Translations under genes and position numbers: made by a program | Assembly (NCBI RefSeq): GCF_017309075.1 | Contig: NZ_JAEMGS010000008.1 | Location: forward strand, 1-64,000 | Direction of reading: 5' to 3' | Source of the DNA: Motiliproteus sp. SC1-56 | GTDB lineage: Bacteria; Pseudomonadota; Gammaproteobacteria; Pseudomonadales; Balneatricaceae | DNA length: 64,000 bases | Shown here: positions 37,483 to 46,802 of the stretch, in pieces | How positions within the stretch are numbered: the stretch's first letter is position 1 | Layout of the letters: each line of letters opens with the position of its first letter | The notes under the pieces: model-generated | The model's database searches: none | The model's input: the letters and a program-made list of their open reading frames with translations, nothing else | Told to the model about the DNA's origin: nothing

Positions 37483-39003
37483 TTAATCACCCACTCGGGG
37501 GTTCAGCAAGCGGCGCGCCGGCACCAGCAGGTCACTGGCCAGCAGGCCGCGCTCACCTTCGACCGCGGCCTGCTCGTCACCCGCCAGAGCGTGGGCCGCC
37601 ACTGCGCAGCTCGCCGCCGCCGACGGCTCCATCTTCTGGGCCAGCAGCCCGGCGATCAGCCCGCCCAGCACATCACCCATCCCGCCGCTGCCCATGCCCG
37701 GGTTACCGGCATGGCACAGGCGCAGCTGGCGACCATTCGCAATCAGGGTCCCGGCCCCTTTTAACACCGACACCCCACCGTATCTTTCCTGTAACTGGTT
37801 AACGGCGGCAAAGCGGTCGGCTTGAACAGCGGCAGTATCGCAATCGAGCAGACGCGCCGCCTCCCCCGGGTGCGGCGTCAACACCCAGTTGCTGCGCTGG
37901 CGCGACTGAACCAGCTCACCCTGGTTCAACAAGTTGAGGGCATCGGCATCCAGCACCAGCGGCAGCTCCGACGCCTGGACCGCATGCAGCAACTGGCCCG
38001 ACCAGGCGCTCTGCCCCAGCCCCGGACCCAGCAGCACCACCGTGGCCCGCTCCAGCAGGGGCGCCAAGGCCTGCCCCGAGGCAACCCCGTGGGCCATCAC
38101 CTCCGGGCAACGGGCGTTGATCGCCGCCAGGTGCTCGGGCCGGGTCGCCGCGGACACCAGCCCGGCGCCGCTGCGGGCGGCGGCCGTGGCCGCCAGGATC
38201 AGCGCGCCCGCCATGCCGTAATCGCCGCCGACGACCAGCACATGGCCGAAATCCCCCTTGTGCGCGCTGCGGCGCCGACGCTTCAGGGTTTGCTGCAGCA
38301 GCGCCGCGTCCGCCAGCCGCAGGGAGACCGGCAACTCGTCGTAAACGGTTGCGGGCACCTGCAGATCGTCAAACCGCAGCGCCCCCGCACAGTCCGGTCC
38401 CCGGTGGGTAAACAGCCCCCGCTTGAGGCCGATAAAGCTGATGGTGCAGTCCGCCCGCACCGCACACCCCAGCTCCCGCCCGGTATCGGCACAGAGGCCC
38501 GAGGGAATGTCCACGGCCAGCACCGGCGCGGAGGCAGCGTTGACCGCCTCGATCACGGGCACGTAGTCACCGCGGACCGGCCCGGTCAGGCCCGTGCCCA
38601 GCAAGGCATCAACGATCACATCCTCGGTCAGCCCAAGGCCGGGCCCGGCCGATTGGACCACTACACCCTTGGCCCGTGCCCAGTAGTAGGCCTCCAGCGC
38701 CTCGCCGCGCAGGCGCTCCAGCACCGCCTCGCCACCGGGCACATAGACGCTGACACTGAGCTGCTGCTCCTGGGCCAGTCCGGCGATGATGAAGCCGTCC
38801 CCGCCGTTGTTTCCCGGGCCGCACAGCACCGCTAAGGAGCGGGCCTCGGGCCAGCGCTGGCGCAACACCCGGTAAGCGCTGCGGCCGGCCCGCTGCATCA
38901 GCTCGAAACCGGCGATGCCCGAGGCAATCGCCAGCCTGTCCAGCTCCCGGGTCTGGGCGGCGGTGTAGAGGGGAGCTTGGTCGGGCAGTTGAAAATATGG
39001 CAT
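37483..39003 (-). CDS. nnr: Bifunctional NAD(P)HX epimerase/dehydratase
   Basis: Repairs hydrated NAD(P)H. The N-terminal epimerase (YjeF_N) domain has CGPGNNGGDGFIIAG and VDALLGTGLTGPVRG; the C-terminal dehydratase domain has KGDFGHVLVVGGDYGMAGA, LTPHPGEAARLL and HAGNPGMGSGGMGDVLGGLIAGLLAQ. 506 residues from ATG 39003. A TATAAT box on the minus strand (plus 39036-39041) lies right upstream, so the longer reading from 39027 would start at or before the transcript start. Confidence 0.94.
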   Translation of the reverse strand: MPYFQLPDQAPLYTAAQTRELDRLAIASGIAGFELMQRAGRSAYRVLRQRWPEARSLAVLCGPGNNGGDGFIIAGLAQEQQLSVSVYVPGGEAVLERLRGEALEAYYWARAKGVVVQSAGPGLGLTEDVIVDALLGTGLTGPVRGDYVPVIEAVNAASAPVLAVDIPSGLCADTGRELGCAVRADCTISFIGLKRGLFTHRGPDCAGALRFDDLQVPATVYDELPVSLRLADAALLQQTLKRRRRSAHKGDFGHVLVVGGDYGMAGALILAATAAARSGAGLVSAATRPEHLAAINARCPEVMAHGVASGQALAPLLERATVVLLGPGLGQSAWSGQLLHAVQASELPLVLDADALNLLNQGELVQSRQRSNWVLTPHPGEAARLLDCDTAAVQADRFAAVNQLQERYGGVSVLKGAGTLIANGRQLRLCHAGNPGMGSGGMGDVLGGLIAGLLAQKMEPSAAASCAVAAHALAGDEQAAVEGERGLLASDLLVPARRLLNPRVGD

Positions 39004-39035
39004 CTGCAGGCCCCGATTGGTTATCATTTGGGCGT

Positions 39036-39041
39036 ATTATA
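39036..39041 (-). promoter_or_regulatory. Candidate -10 box for the nnr-tsaE-amiB-mutL-miaA row
   Basis: A consensus TATAAT on the minus strand. The region 17 bases further upstream has no good -35 match, so only the -10 is supported. The divergent queG start is 66 bases away. Confidence 0.4.
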
Positions 39042-39107
39042 CGGTGCCCTCACGGCCCCTTCCATGCAGTGCCCGGCTGCCGGCAACCCCAGGAAACCGC
39101 CCCGTCC

Positions 39108-40238
39108 ATGCTCTCCCCTACCCTTCGTGACGACCCTGCCGCCCTGACCCGCGCCGTCAAACAATGGGCCCGGGAACTGGGTTTCCAGGGCGTAGGTATC
39201 GCCGGCGCCCATACCGCTGACCAGGCCGAACGGCTCGACCGCTGGCTGGCCGAAGGCCGGCATGCCGAGATGGCATTCATGGAGACCCACCGCGACCTGC
39301 GCCTTGCCCCTGAGCGCCTGCACCCGGGCACCACCCGTATTCTCTGCGTGCGCATGGACTACCTGCCCCCCGAGGTGGAGACGGTGCGGGTGCTGCAGCG
39401 CCCCGAACAGGCCTACATCTCCCGTTACGCGCTGGGACGGGATTACCACAAGGTGCTGCGCAAAAGGCTGGCACGGCTGGCCCGGCAGATTGAGGCCGCC
39501 GTCGGCCCCTTCAACAGCCGCCCTTTCGTGGACAGCGCGCCGGTACTGGAAAAGCCCCTGGCCCAGCAAGCAGGACTGGGTTGGCAGGGCAAGCACAGCC
39601 TGATTATCGACCGCAAAGCCGGCAGCTATTTCGTACTCGGCGAGCTGTTCACCGACCTGCCGTTGGAGGTGGACGCCCCCTACACCGACGACCACTGCCG
39701 GCGCTGCCAGGCATGCCTGGAGATCTGCCCGACCAATGCCTTCCCCCGCCCCTACGTACTGGATGCAGGGCGCTGCATCTCCTACCTGACCATCGAACAC
39801 AAGGGCGCCATCCCGGAGCCGCTGCGGCCGTTGATTGGCAACCGGGTATTCGGCTGCGACGACTGCCAGTTGGTCTGCCCCTGGAACCGCTACAGCCACT
39901 TCTCCCAGGAAGCCGATTTCAGCCCCCGCCACGGCTTTGATCAGGCCAAGCTGACCGAGTTCTTCGCCTGGGATGAGGCCCGTTTTCTAAAACAGACCGA
40001 GGGCTCGCCGATCCGCCGCACCGGCTATACCGGCTGGCTGCGTAACCTGGCGGTGGGACTGGGTAACAGTGCCGGGGGAGAAGAAGTGGAGTCGGCGCTC
40101 AAGGCCCGGGCGGATCACCCCAGCGAACTGGTTCGCGAGCATGTCCGCTGGGCCCTTGCGCGGCTGGCCGAGAAATCCGGTCCCAGCCCGCTGCCGCTGG
40201 TCGAGTTACAGCCGCGCAAGGTGCGTCACCTGCGCTGA
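39108..40238 (+). CDS. queG: Epoxyqueuosine reductase
   Basis: Cobalamin- and Fe-S-dependent last step of queuosine synthesis in tRNA. Two ferredoxin-type clusters: CRRCQACLEICPTNAF and CDDCQLVCPWNR. DUF1730-type N-terminal domain with YALGRDYHKVLRKRLARL and GWQGKHSLIIDRKAGSYFVLGELFTDL. I start at ATG 39108 (376 residues; E. coli 379) with AGGAAA upstream. Divergent from nnr. Confidence 0.95.
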   Translation: MLSPTLRDDPAALTRAVKQWARELGFQGVGIAGAHTADQAERLDRWLAEGRHAEMAFMETHRDLRLAPERLHPGTTRILCVRMDYLPPEVETVRVLQRPEQAYISRYALGRDYHKVLRKRLARLARQIEAAVGPFNSRPFVDSAPVLEKPLAQQAGLGWQGKHSLIIDRKAGSYFVLGELFTDLPLEVDAPYTDDHCRRCQACLEICPTNAFPRPYVLDAGRCISYLTIEHKGAIPEPLRPLIGNRVFGCDDCQLVCPWNRYSHFSQEADFSPRHGFDQAKLTEFFAWDEARFLKQTEGSPIRRTGYTGWLRNLAVGLGNSAGGEEVESALKARADHPSELVREHVRWALARLAEKSGPSPLPLVELQPRKVRHLR

Positions 40239-40244
40239 ACAGCC

Positions 40245-40787
40245 TCAGAGGCTGAAAAAGTGCTTACGGTAGTGGGCGAGCTCGGCCACCGAATCCTTGA
40301 TGTCATCCATGGCCAGGTGGGCGCCGGACTTCTTGAACCCCTCGAGGGCAGCCGGTTTCCAGCGCCGGGCCAGCTCCTTGACGGTGCTCACATCCAGGTT
40401 TCGGTAGTGGAAAAAGGCCTCGAGCTCGGGCATGTAACGGTAGAGAAAGCGCCGGTCCTGGCAGATGCTGTTACCGCACATGGGGGAGGCGCCCGCGTCC
40501 AGGTGCTGACGCAGGAACGCCAAGGTCTGCTGCTCGGCCTCGGCCTCCCTGATACGGCTCTCACGCACCCGCTGGGTCAGCCCCGACTGGCCGTGCTGAC
40601 GGGTGCACCATTCATCCATCCCCTCGAGCACGGCATCGCTCTGGTGCACCGCGAGGGTCGGCCCCTCGGCGATCAGGTTGAGGTCGGCGTCGGTGACCAG
40701 GGTGGCGATTTCGATGATGCGGTCGCTGTCCGGATCCAGTCCGGTCATCTCCAGGTCGATCCAGATAAGGTTGTCTTGGCGCGCCAT
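40245..40787 (-). CDS. orn: Oligoribonuclease
   Basis: 3'-5' exoribonuclease that degrades 2-5-mers and pGpG. DEDDh motifs: [57 protein letters not shown] and [18 protein letters not shown]. 180 residues (E. coli 181). Convergent with queG and divergent from rsgA. Confidence 0.97.
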   Translation of the reverse strand: MARQDNLIWIDLEMTGLDPDSDRIIEIATLVTDADLNLIAEGPTLAVHQSDAVLEGMDEWCTRQHGQSGLTQRVRESRIREAEAEQQTLAFLRQHLDAGASPMCGNSICQDRRFLYRYMPELEAFFHYRNLDVSTVKELARRWKPAALEGFKKSGAHLAMDDIKDSVAELAHYRKHFFSL

Positions 40788-40879
40788 AAGGCCCTCTGTA
40801 ACTGAATGAAAGTGTGCTATGTTTAGCCCTTTCCCGTGTATTGATCAACCCCGCCCCGCCACTCAGCACCCGTTTCCCT

Positions 40880-41911
40880 ATGGCCAAACGCAAACTCACC
40901 CGCCGCCAGAGCTGGCGGGTCAAGAAAATTCAAGAAGAACGCGCAGCCCGGGCCCAACGCAAAAACCGTGATATCGACCAGAAGCTGGACTCCGGCGCCC
41001 TCGGGCCGGAACAGGCCGGGCTGATCATCTCCCACTTTGGCCGCCAGGTAGACGTGGAAGCCATGGAAGGGCGTCAGCAAGGCACCATTCGCCGCTGCCA
41101 CATGCGCGCCAATCTGGGCGCCCTGGTGACCGGCGACCGGGTAATCTGGCGTGACGGCGACCCCCTGGGGGTAATTGTCGCCCGCCAGGACCGCCACTCG
41201 CTGCTTTCACGCCCCAACAACCAGGGCGAGCTGCGCCCGGTGGCGGCCAATATCGACACCATCGTGATCACCCTGGCGCCGGAGCCGGTCCCCCACGCCA
41301 ACTTGGTGGACCGCTACCTGGTGGCGGCCGAAGCGGTAGGCATCGAGCCGGTGATCCTGCTCAACAAAACCGACCTGCTGCACGCCGGCAACCGCCCCCA
41401 GATTGAGGCCATGCTGGACGAGTACCAGGCGCTGGGCTACCGCGTCCTGCATGCCTCTACCCTCGAAGAGCAGGGACTGGCCGAGCTCAAGGCCCACCTG
41501 GATCAGCGCATCAGCGTCTTCGTCGGTCAATCCGGGGTGGGCAAATCATCGCTTATCAACGCCCTGCTGCCCGGCGTCGACATTCGGGTAGGGGAGCTCT
41601 CCGAAGCCTCCCTTAAAGGCACGCACACCACCACCACCGCCCGCCTCTACCATTTTCCCGACGGGGGCGACCTGATTGACTCACCGGGGATCCGCGAGTT
41701 CGGCCTCTGGCACATTGATCACCAGACCCTGCTGGAGGGGTTTCGGGAGTTCCGCCCGCACCTGGGCCGGTGCCGGTTCCGCGATTGCCAGCACCAGCAT
41801 GAGCCGGGCTGCGCCCTGAAAACGGCACTCGATGAGGGCCGTATCAGCGAACGCCGCATGGAGAGCTATCGCCACATCCTGACCACCCTCGAAACCAACA
41901 CCACCTACTGA
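40880..41911 (+). CDS. rsgA: Small ribosomal subunit biogenesis GTPase RsgA
   Basis: Circularly permuted GTPase that acts late in 30S maturation. Order of motifs confirms the permutation: NKTDLL (G4) at about 165, [15 protein letters not shown] (G1), [11 protein letters not shown] (G2) and [10 protein letters not shown] (G3). N-terminal OB fold and C-terminal zinc knuckle [16 protein letters not shown]. 343 residues from ATG 40880 (E. coli 350). Confidence 0.96.
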   Translation: MAKRKLTRRQSWRVKKIQEERAARAQRKNRDIDQKLDSGALGPEQAGLIISHFGRQVDVEAMEGRQQGTIRRCHMRANLGALVTGDRVIWRDGDPLGVIVARQDRHSLLSRPNNQGELRPVAANIDTIVITLAPEPVPHANLVDRYLVAAEAVGIEPVILLNKTDLLHAGNRPQIEAMLDEYQALGYRVLHASTLEEQGLAELKAHLDQRISVFVGQSGVGKSSLINALLPGVDIRVGELSEASLKGTHTTTTARLYHFPDGGDLIDSPGIREFGLWHIDHQTLLEGFREFRPHLGRCRFRDCQHQHEPGCALKTALDEGRISERRMESYRHILTTLETNTTY

Positions 41912-41994
41912 GCCGCCCCGCGGCGCTATGGAGCCCACCCAAGAGGGGATGCTATAGTCGGGGCCACGAAACAATCTGGCTAAAGATCAATACG

Positions 41995-43608
41995 ATGGAG
42001 CGAGCTGCCGCCCCTTACGGCCTGCCCCAATGGGTCGAATACCTCAGTGACCGGCCCTTGCCGGTGCTGGCACCGACACTGCAGGCGCTACGCGAACGCC
42101 TCAAAGACCCGGAGCTGTCGCTTAACCAGCTGGTACCCCTGGTGCAGCGGGACCCGGTGCTCAACCTGCACCTGGTGCGACAGGCCAACGCGCTTAACCG
42201 CAACAAGGAGACAGGGGTCAACACCGCCGACCTGACCCTCTCCACCCTGGGACTGGATCACCTCAAGACCCTCTGCGAAACGCTGCCGGTAATGCAGTTC
42301 AACGCCGCCAGCGTTCCCCACAAGCAGTATGCCCACGCCCTCGGTAACAGCTATCACGCCTGGGTGCAGGCAGGCGCCCTCTGCCGCTTCACCAGCCCGT
42401 CGGTCATTGCCGATACCCGCACCGCCGCGCTCTTCTACGGGGTGGGCCACTGGGCCCTCTGGCGCTATGCCCCGTTACAGATGAGTGCCATCAAAGCCCG
42501 GATTTACGAGGCGCAGGAGGACATGGTTCTGGCCGAGGACGACATTCTCGGCTGCACCATTCAACAGATTTCAGAAGCGCTGGTGCGGGCCTGGGGAGTG
42601 TCGGAGCTGGCCGTCGAAGCACTACGCCACGCCACCTCGCCGGACGCCGATATGCTCGCCCTGCTCCACCGCCACGCCGAGGCGGGCGACGAGATGGATG
42701 AACCCGAGCTGCGGGCCATCAAGCAGCTACTCAACGCCCCCTTTTACCCGGTCAAACTGGCCAACTGGCTGGCCCTGACCGTACCCTACGGCTGGCAGGA
42801 GCCCAAGGCACTGAGGCTGCAGGCGATTATCGCCGACTTCCTGCACGCTCCCCTGGACACGGTGATCAGCGACCTGCACAGCCGCTGCGCCCAGGCCTCC
42901 CGCGAACACCGGATCGACGGGGTGATGACGCCGGCGGCACAGCTGCTGCTGCTGCCCTCGGAGCTGGTGCTCAACTACCGCCTGAGCCCCTCTGGCGGTC
43001 GTCCCCGGGTGCGGGGCATGGAACGGCTCTCGACGCTGAGGGCCGAGCAGGCCGCCCGCCATCCCGCGCCGGCGGCCTCGCAGGAACCACCGTTGACGGC
43101 GCCTGCGGATCCCCAACTGTTCCGCCGCATCACCGATGCCCTGGCCGCGGCGGAACGCGCGGACGCCAGCGCTGAAAGCGTCTACCAGGACCTGTTGAGC
43201 GGCCTGCACCAGGGCCTCGGGCTGAGCCGGGTCAGCCTGATGGAGGTCACCGCCGGCCTTGAGCTGCGCCCCCTCTGCCAGGCGGGCATGCTGCCCGACG
43301 CTCCCCTGGCCCGCTTCACCTTCAACCTTGAGATTCCCAGCCTGTTCAAACAGTTGTCCCGCAAGCCTTCCCTGATATGGGTGGGCAGCCACAACCAGGC
43401 ACAGCTCTGGCCGCAACTCCCCGAACGCTTTAAGCGGATCTGCCACCCCCGCAGCTTTGTGCTGATCTCCCTGTTCCGCAAGGGAAAGCCCCAGGCTTAT
43501 CTTTACGGTGACGCGGGTCCCGAGGCCAGCCTCAGCGGCAAACAGGTGCTCGACTTCAAGGAGATCTGCAGCGCCGCCAACCGCGCCCTTAACCAGCTAA
43601 CCCCCTGA
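41995..43608 (+). CDS. HDOD domain signalling protein
   Basis: A 537-residue cytoplasmic protein. The first 280 residues match an HDOD domain (LPVLAPTLQALRERLKDPELSLNQLVPLVQRDPVLNLHLVRQAN, then LSTLGLDHLKTLCE and HAWVQAGALC), a degenerate HD domain without the full metal-binding His-Asp set. The C-terminal part (about 370-530: SAESVYQDLLSGLHQGLGLSRVSLMEV) looks GAF-like. Partners unknown. In Pseudomonas motAB often sits in this interval between rsgA and psd; here the HDOD gene and a rhodanese gene fill it. Confidence 0.82.
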   Translation: MERAAAPYGLPQWVEYLSDRPLPVLAPTLQALRERLKDPELSLNQLVPLVQRDPVLNLHLVRQANALNRNKETGVNTADLTLSTLGLDHLKTLCETLPVMQFNAASVPHKQYAHALGNSYHAWVQAGALCRFTSPSVIADTRTAALFYGVGHWALWRYAPLQMSAIKARIYEAQEDMVLAEDDILGCTIQQISEALVRAWGVSELAVEALRHATSPDADMLALLHRHAEAGDEMDEPELRAIKQLLNAPFYPVKLANWLALTVPYGWQEPKALRLQAIIADFLHAPLDTVISDLHSRCAQASREHRIDGVMTPAAQLLLLPSELVLNYRLSPSGGRPRVRGMERLSTLRAEQAARHPAPAASQEPPLTAPADPQLFRRITDALAAAERADASAESVYQDLLSGLHQGLGLSRVSLMEVTAGLELRPLCQAGMLPDAPLARFTFNLEIPSLFKQLSRKPSLIWVGSHNQAQLWPQLPERFKRICHPRSFVLISLFRKGKPQAYLYGDAGPEASLSGKQVLDFKEICSAANRALNQLTP

Positions 43609-43617
43609 GGTAAATCG

Positions 43618-44436
43618 ATGAATCTCCCCCTGCTGCTGACACCGGAACAGCTCGCCGCCCACCTTGGGGACGACAACCTGCTGATCCTGGACCTGAGCGC
43701 ACCGCAGCGCTACGCCGAGGGCCACGTCCCCGGCGCCGTCAACCTCGATCCCCAGCGCCTGCTGCGGGGCACCCCGCCGGTACCCAACCTGCTGCCCACC
43801 GAGACCCAGCTGAGCGACCTGTTCAGTGAACTCGGCCTAACCCCGGACACCCACGTGGTGGCCTATGACGACCAGATGGGCCCCTGGGCCGGGCGCCTGA
43901 TCTGGACCCTGGACGTGGTGGGCCACCACCGGGCCAGCGTGCTCGACGGCCAGTTGCCCGCCTGGGAGTCGGCGGGCCAGCCCCTGGAGACCGTCCCCAA
44001 CTTTACTGAACCTCAGCCTTTTCAGGCCCGGATCGACCCGGATCTGGTGGCCGACAAGGCCTACCTGCTGGCGCACCTCGACGCCCCCCAGGTCAAGGTC
44101 TGGGACGCCCGCTCCGCAGAAGAGTACCGGGGGGAAAAGCGCGTCAACGCCCACAAGGCCGGCCACATTCCCGGCGCCATCCACCTGGAGTGGACGGACA
44201 CCCTGGTCGGGACGACAGACTGGCGTCTCAAGGGGCCCCAGGCCCTGGCGGAGCTGCTCGCCTCCCGCGGCCTGCACCCGGACCAGGAGCTGGTGATGCA
44301 CTGCCAGACGCACCGCCGCTCAGGGCTCACCTACCTGGCCGCCAAGTCCCTCGGCTACCCGCGCCTTCGATGCTATGATGGCTCCTGGTTTGAATGGGGC
44401 AACGCCCCCGACACCCCCGTAGCCACTGACGAGTAA
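43618..44436 (+). CDS. Tandem-rhodanese sulfurtransferase
   Basis: Two rhodanese domains (about 10-125 and 145-265). The active-site loop of the second domain, MHCQTHRRSGL, supplies the persulfide Cys; the first domain is inactive (YDDQMGPWAGR). The CxTHRRS loop resembles thiosulfate sulfurtransferases more than CGSGVTA-type 3-mercaptopyruvate enzymes, so thiosulfate is the likelier donor. It starts 9 bases after the HDOD gene and ends 8 bases before psd. Confidence 0.88.
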   Translation: MNLPLLLTPEQLAAHLGDDNLLILDLSAPQRYAEGHVPGAVNLDPQRLLRGTPPVPNLLPTETQLSDLFSELGLTPDTHVVAYDDQMGPWAGRLIWTLDVVGHHRASVLDGQLPAWESAGQPLETVPNFTEPQPFQARIDPDLVADKAYLLAHLDAPQVKVWDARSAEEYRGEKRVNAHKAGHIPGAIHLEWTDTLVGTTDWRLKGPQALAELLASRGLHPDQELVMHCQTHRRSGLTYLAAKSLGYPRLRCYDGSWFEWGNAPDTPVATDE

Positions 44437-44444
44437 ACACCTTC

Positions 44445-45314
44445 GTGAACAAAGCCCGCCTCTTCGCCGCCCTGCAGTACCTGGTTCCCCAGCACCTCCT
44501 GTCCCGCGCGGTCGGTTACCTCGCCGACTGCCGCATCGGTTGGGTCAAGAACAGTTTTATCCGCATCTTCAGCCGTTTTTACCCGATCAACCTGGCCGAG
44601 GCGCAGGAAGAGAACCCCCGCGCGTACCCCAGCTTCAATGCCTTTTTCACCCGCGCCCTCAAGCCCGACGCCCGCCCCATCGCCGCCGACCCCCGCCAGC
44701 TGGCCTGCCCGGTGGACGGCACGGTAAGCCAACTCGGGCGCATCGACTACGGCCGCCTGTTTCAGGCCAAGGGCCACAGCTACAGCCTGACCACCCTGCT
44801 CGGCGGTGACAGCGACCGCGCCCGCCCGTTTCTTGATGGCAGCTTCGCCTGCATCTACCTCTCGCCCCAGGACTACCACCGTGTGCACATGCCCCTGGAC
44901 GGGTGCCTGCGGGAAACGGTCTATGTCCCCGGGGATCTGTTCTCGGTGAACCAGGCCACGGTAGGCGAGGTGCCCAACCTGTTTGCCCGCAACGAGCGCC
45001 TGGTGGCCATCTTCGATACCGCGGCCGGCCCCATGGCCATGGTGCTGGTCGGGGCGATGATCGTCGCCGGCATCGAAACGGTCTGGTCCGGGCAGGAGGC
45101 GCCCCGTCGCCGCAGTATTCAGCGCACCGGTTACCTGCCCGAGGAGAAATCCCCCGTGGTGGTTCCAAAGGGGGCAGAGATGGGGCGCTTCAAGCTGGGC
45201 TCCACGGTGATCCTGCTGTTTGGCAAGGACGCGGTGGAGTGGCTGGACGAGTTCAAGGCCGGCACCCGTACCCGGCTCGGCACCCCCCTGGGAACCCTGG
45301 TTGAATCCCCCTGA
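44445..45314 (+). CDS. psd: Phosphatidylserine decarboxylase proenzyme
   Basis: Makes phosphatidylethanolamine at the inner membrane. Self-cleaves at GRFKLGSTVILLF (LGST motif, Ser becoming the pyruvoyl group) at about residue 250. YPINLAEAQEENPRAYPSFNAFFTRALKPDARP and HMPLDGCLRETVYVPGDLFSVN are typical. 289 residues. Start is GTG 44445, 8 bases after the rhodanese stop; the ribosome-binding site is weak. Confidence 0.95.
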   Translation: MNKARLFAALQYLVPQHLLSRAVGYLADCRIGWVKNSFIRIFSRFYPINLAEAQEENPRAYPSFNAFFTRALKPDARPIAADPRQLACPVDGTVSQLGRIDYGRLFQAKGHSYSLTTLLGGDSDRARPFLDGSFACIYLSPQDYHRVHMPLDGCLRETVYVPGDLFSVNQATVGEVPNLFARNERLVAIFDTAAGPMAMVLVGAMIVAGIETVWSGQEAPRRRSIQRTGYLPEEKSPVVVPKGAEMGRFKLGSTVILLFGKDAVEWLDEFKAGTRTRLGTPLGTLVESP

Positions 45315-45369
45315 TTCCGCCCCCATAGTAATCCCAGCACGCCTATCGGATATCAGTTAAGGAACCGTT

Positions 45370-46410
45370 ATGAGCCGCCAACAGTGGACCGACTTTCTTC
45401 AGCAGCAGGGCATCGAGCTGGACCCGGAAGCCAACGCCGTGATTGGCGCTGAGTGCGCAGCAGAACCCCAGGTGGTGCCCCTGCTCGAACGGGGCGCCCT
45501 GAGCCTGCAAGGCCCCCAGGCAGAACAGTTTCTGCAGGGGCAGGTCACCTGTGACCTGAACCGGCTCAGTACCGAACAGAGCCTGCTGGGCGCTAACTGC
45601 ACCCCCAAGGGCAACGTGGTGAGCGCCTTCCGCCTGCTCAAGATGGAAGAGGAATCGCTCCGGCTCCTGCTGCCCCGCGCCATTCTGGAGCCCGCCCTCG
45701 CCAACCTGAAGAAGTACATCATCTTTTCCAAGGCAGAGCTGACCGACGCCAGTGACGCTTGGGTGGGCGTTGGCCTGCAGGGCGCAGGCGCACCCGCCCT
45801 TGTGGAAGCCCTGATGGGGTCCACTCCCCAGGCGGAGGGTACCCAAGTGAAGCAGGATGAACTGGTGGCGGTGCGCGTACCCGGGGATCGCTTTGAAATC
45901 TGGGGGCCGGTGGCAGCCATGACCAGCCGCTGGCCGCAGATCGCCGAAGGCGCATCCGTAGCCCCTTCACGCGCCTGGCAGCGTACGGAACTGGCGGCGG
46001 GATTGCCGCAACTGGATGCCCAGAGCGTTGAAGCCTACCTCCCCCACATGCTCAACCTGCAGGCACTGGATGCCATCAGCTTTGAGAAGGGGTGCTATAC
46101 CGGGCAGGAGGTCGTGGCCCGCATGCAGCACCGGGGCAAGTTGAAGAAGCTTCTCTACCGGGGCCGGGTGCAAACCGCCAACGCACCCGAGACGGGCGAA
46201 GGGCTGCATACGCCGCAGCGCCGCAGCGTCGGCAAGGTGCTCGCCAGCGTCCCGCTCCCCGAGGGCGGTTACGAGATCCAGGCCATCATCAACAAGGGCG
46301 CCGCCGACGAGGACGAACTGCGCCTGGGTGATCAGGATGGCCCCGCTGTCACCCTGCTGGCGCTGCCCTACCCGATCGATCCGGCCCTGTTCGAACGTCC
46401 CAGCCGCTGA
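45370..46410 (+). CDS. ygfZ: Folate-binding Fe-S repair/tRNA modification protein YgfZ
   Basis: GcvT-like protein that helps maintain Fe-S enzymes such as MiaB in a folate-dependent way. Family signature FEKGCYTGQEVVARMQHRGKLKKLL with the conserved Cys (residue about 241). N-terminal ALSLQGPQAEQFLQGQVTCDLNRL is also typical. 346 residues (E. coli 326). Confidence 0.93.
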   Translation: MSRQQWTDFLQQQGIELDPEANAVIGAECAAEPQVVPLLERGALSLQGPQAEQFLQGQVTCDLNRLSTEQSLLGANCTPKGNVVSAFRLLKMEEESLRLLLPRAILEPALANLKKYIIFSKAELTDASDAWVGVGLQGAGAPALVEALMGSTPQAEGTQVKQDELVAVRVPGDRFEIWGPVAAMTSRWPQIAEGASVAPSRAWQRTELAAGLPQLDAQSVEAYLPHMLNLQALDAISFEKGCYTGQEVVARMQHRGKLKKLLYRGRVQTANAPETGEGLHTPQRRSVGKVLASVPLPEGGYEIQAIINKGAADEDELRLGDQDGPAVTLLALPYPIDPALFERPSR

Positions 46411-46556
46411 ACCGCGTTGACTCGCGGCCCCACTATCTTCCTAGCTATACTGTTGACGGGTGGCGACTGAGCGGAACAAACGCTGTTGCCCGCACCGACA
46501 GGCGGCGCTCCGAGGGGCGCCTTTTGCGTTTCAACGATAAAGGGAGGGGAGCGACC

Positions 46557-46802
46557 ATGTCTCAATTCGGCTCAGTCCCCCATGTCGGGGCGCAGGACCC
46601 GGAGCTGCAGAATTCGCCGATTACCGACGAGGTCGACGAAGAGTACGAGGTGATCCGCCAGGAGGTCGCCGAGGCCCCCGCCTGCTATTTCAACGATGTC
46701 GCCTACCCCGCCGGCAGCTACGTTCGGGACGGCACCAGCCTGCTGATCTGTGATAAGGGCGTCTGGGTCAACCTGGGCAGCGGCGACCCGGACAACCCCT
46801 GA
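46557..46802 (+). CDS. DUF1496-like small protein
   Basis: An 81-residue acidic protein. The C-terminal half ACYFNDVAYPAGSYVRDGTSLLICDKGVWVNLG matches the pattern of DUF1496 domains (Cys-Tyr ... Gly-x-Tyr/Val ... Leu-x-Cys ... Gly-x-Trp). The N-terminal 40 residues are charged and probably disordered. No signal peptide, so cytoplasmic. AGGGAGGGGAG precedes the ATG. Convergent with the phosphatase gene. Confidence 0.72.
   Translation: MSQFGSVPHVGAQDPELQNSPITDEVDEEYEVIRQEVAEAPACYFNDVAYPAGSYVRDGTSLLICDKGVWVNLGSGDPDNP

Noticed and set aside
46368-46565. 65-codon leftward frame
   Set aside because: Antisense to the end of ygfZ and to the leader of the DUF1496-like gene; no support as a gene.
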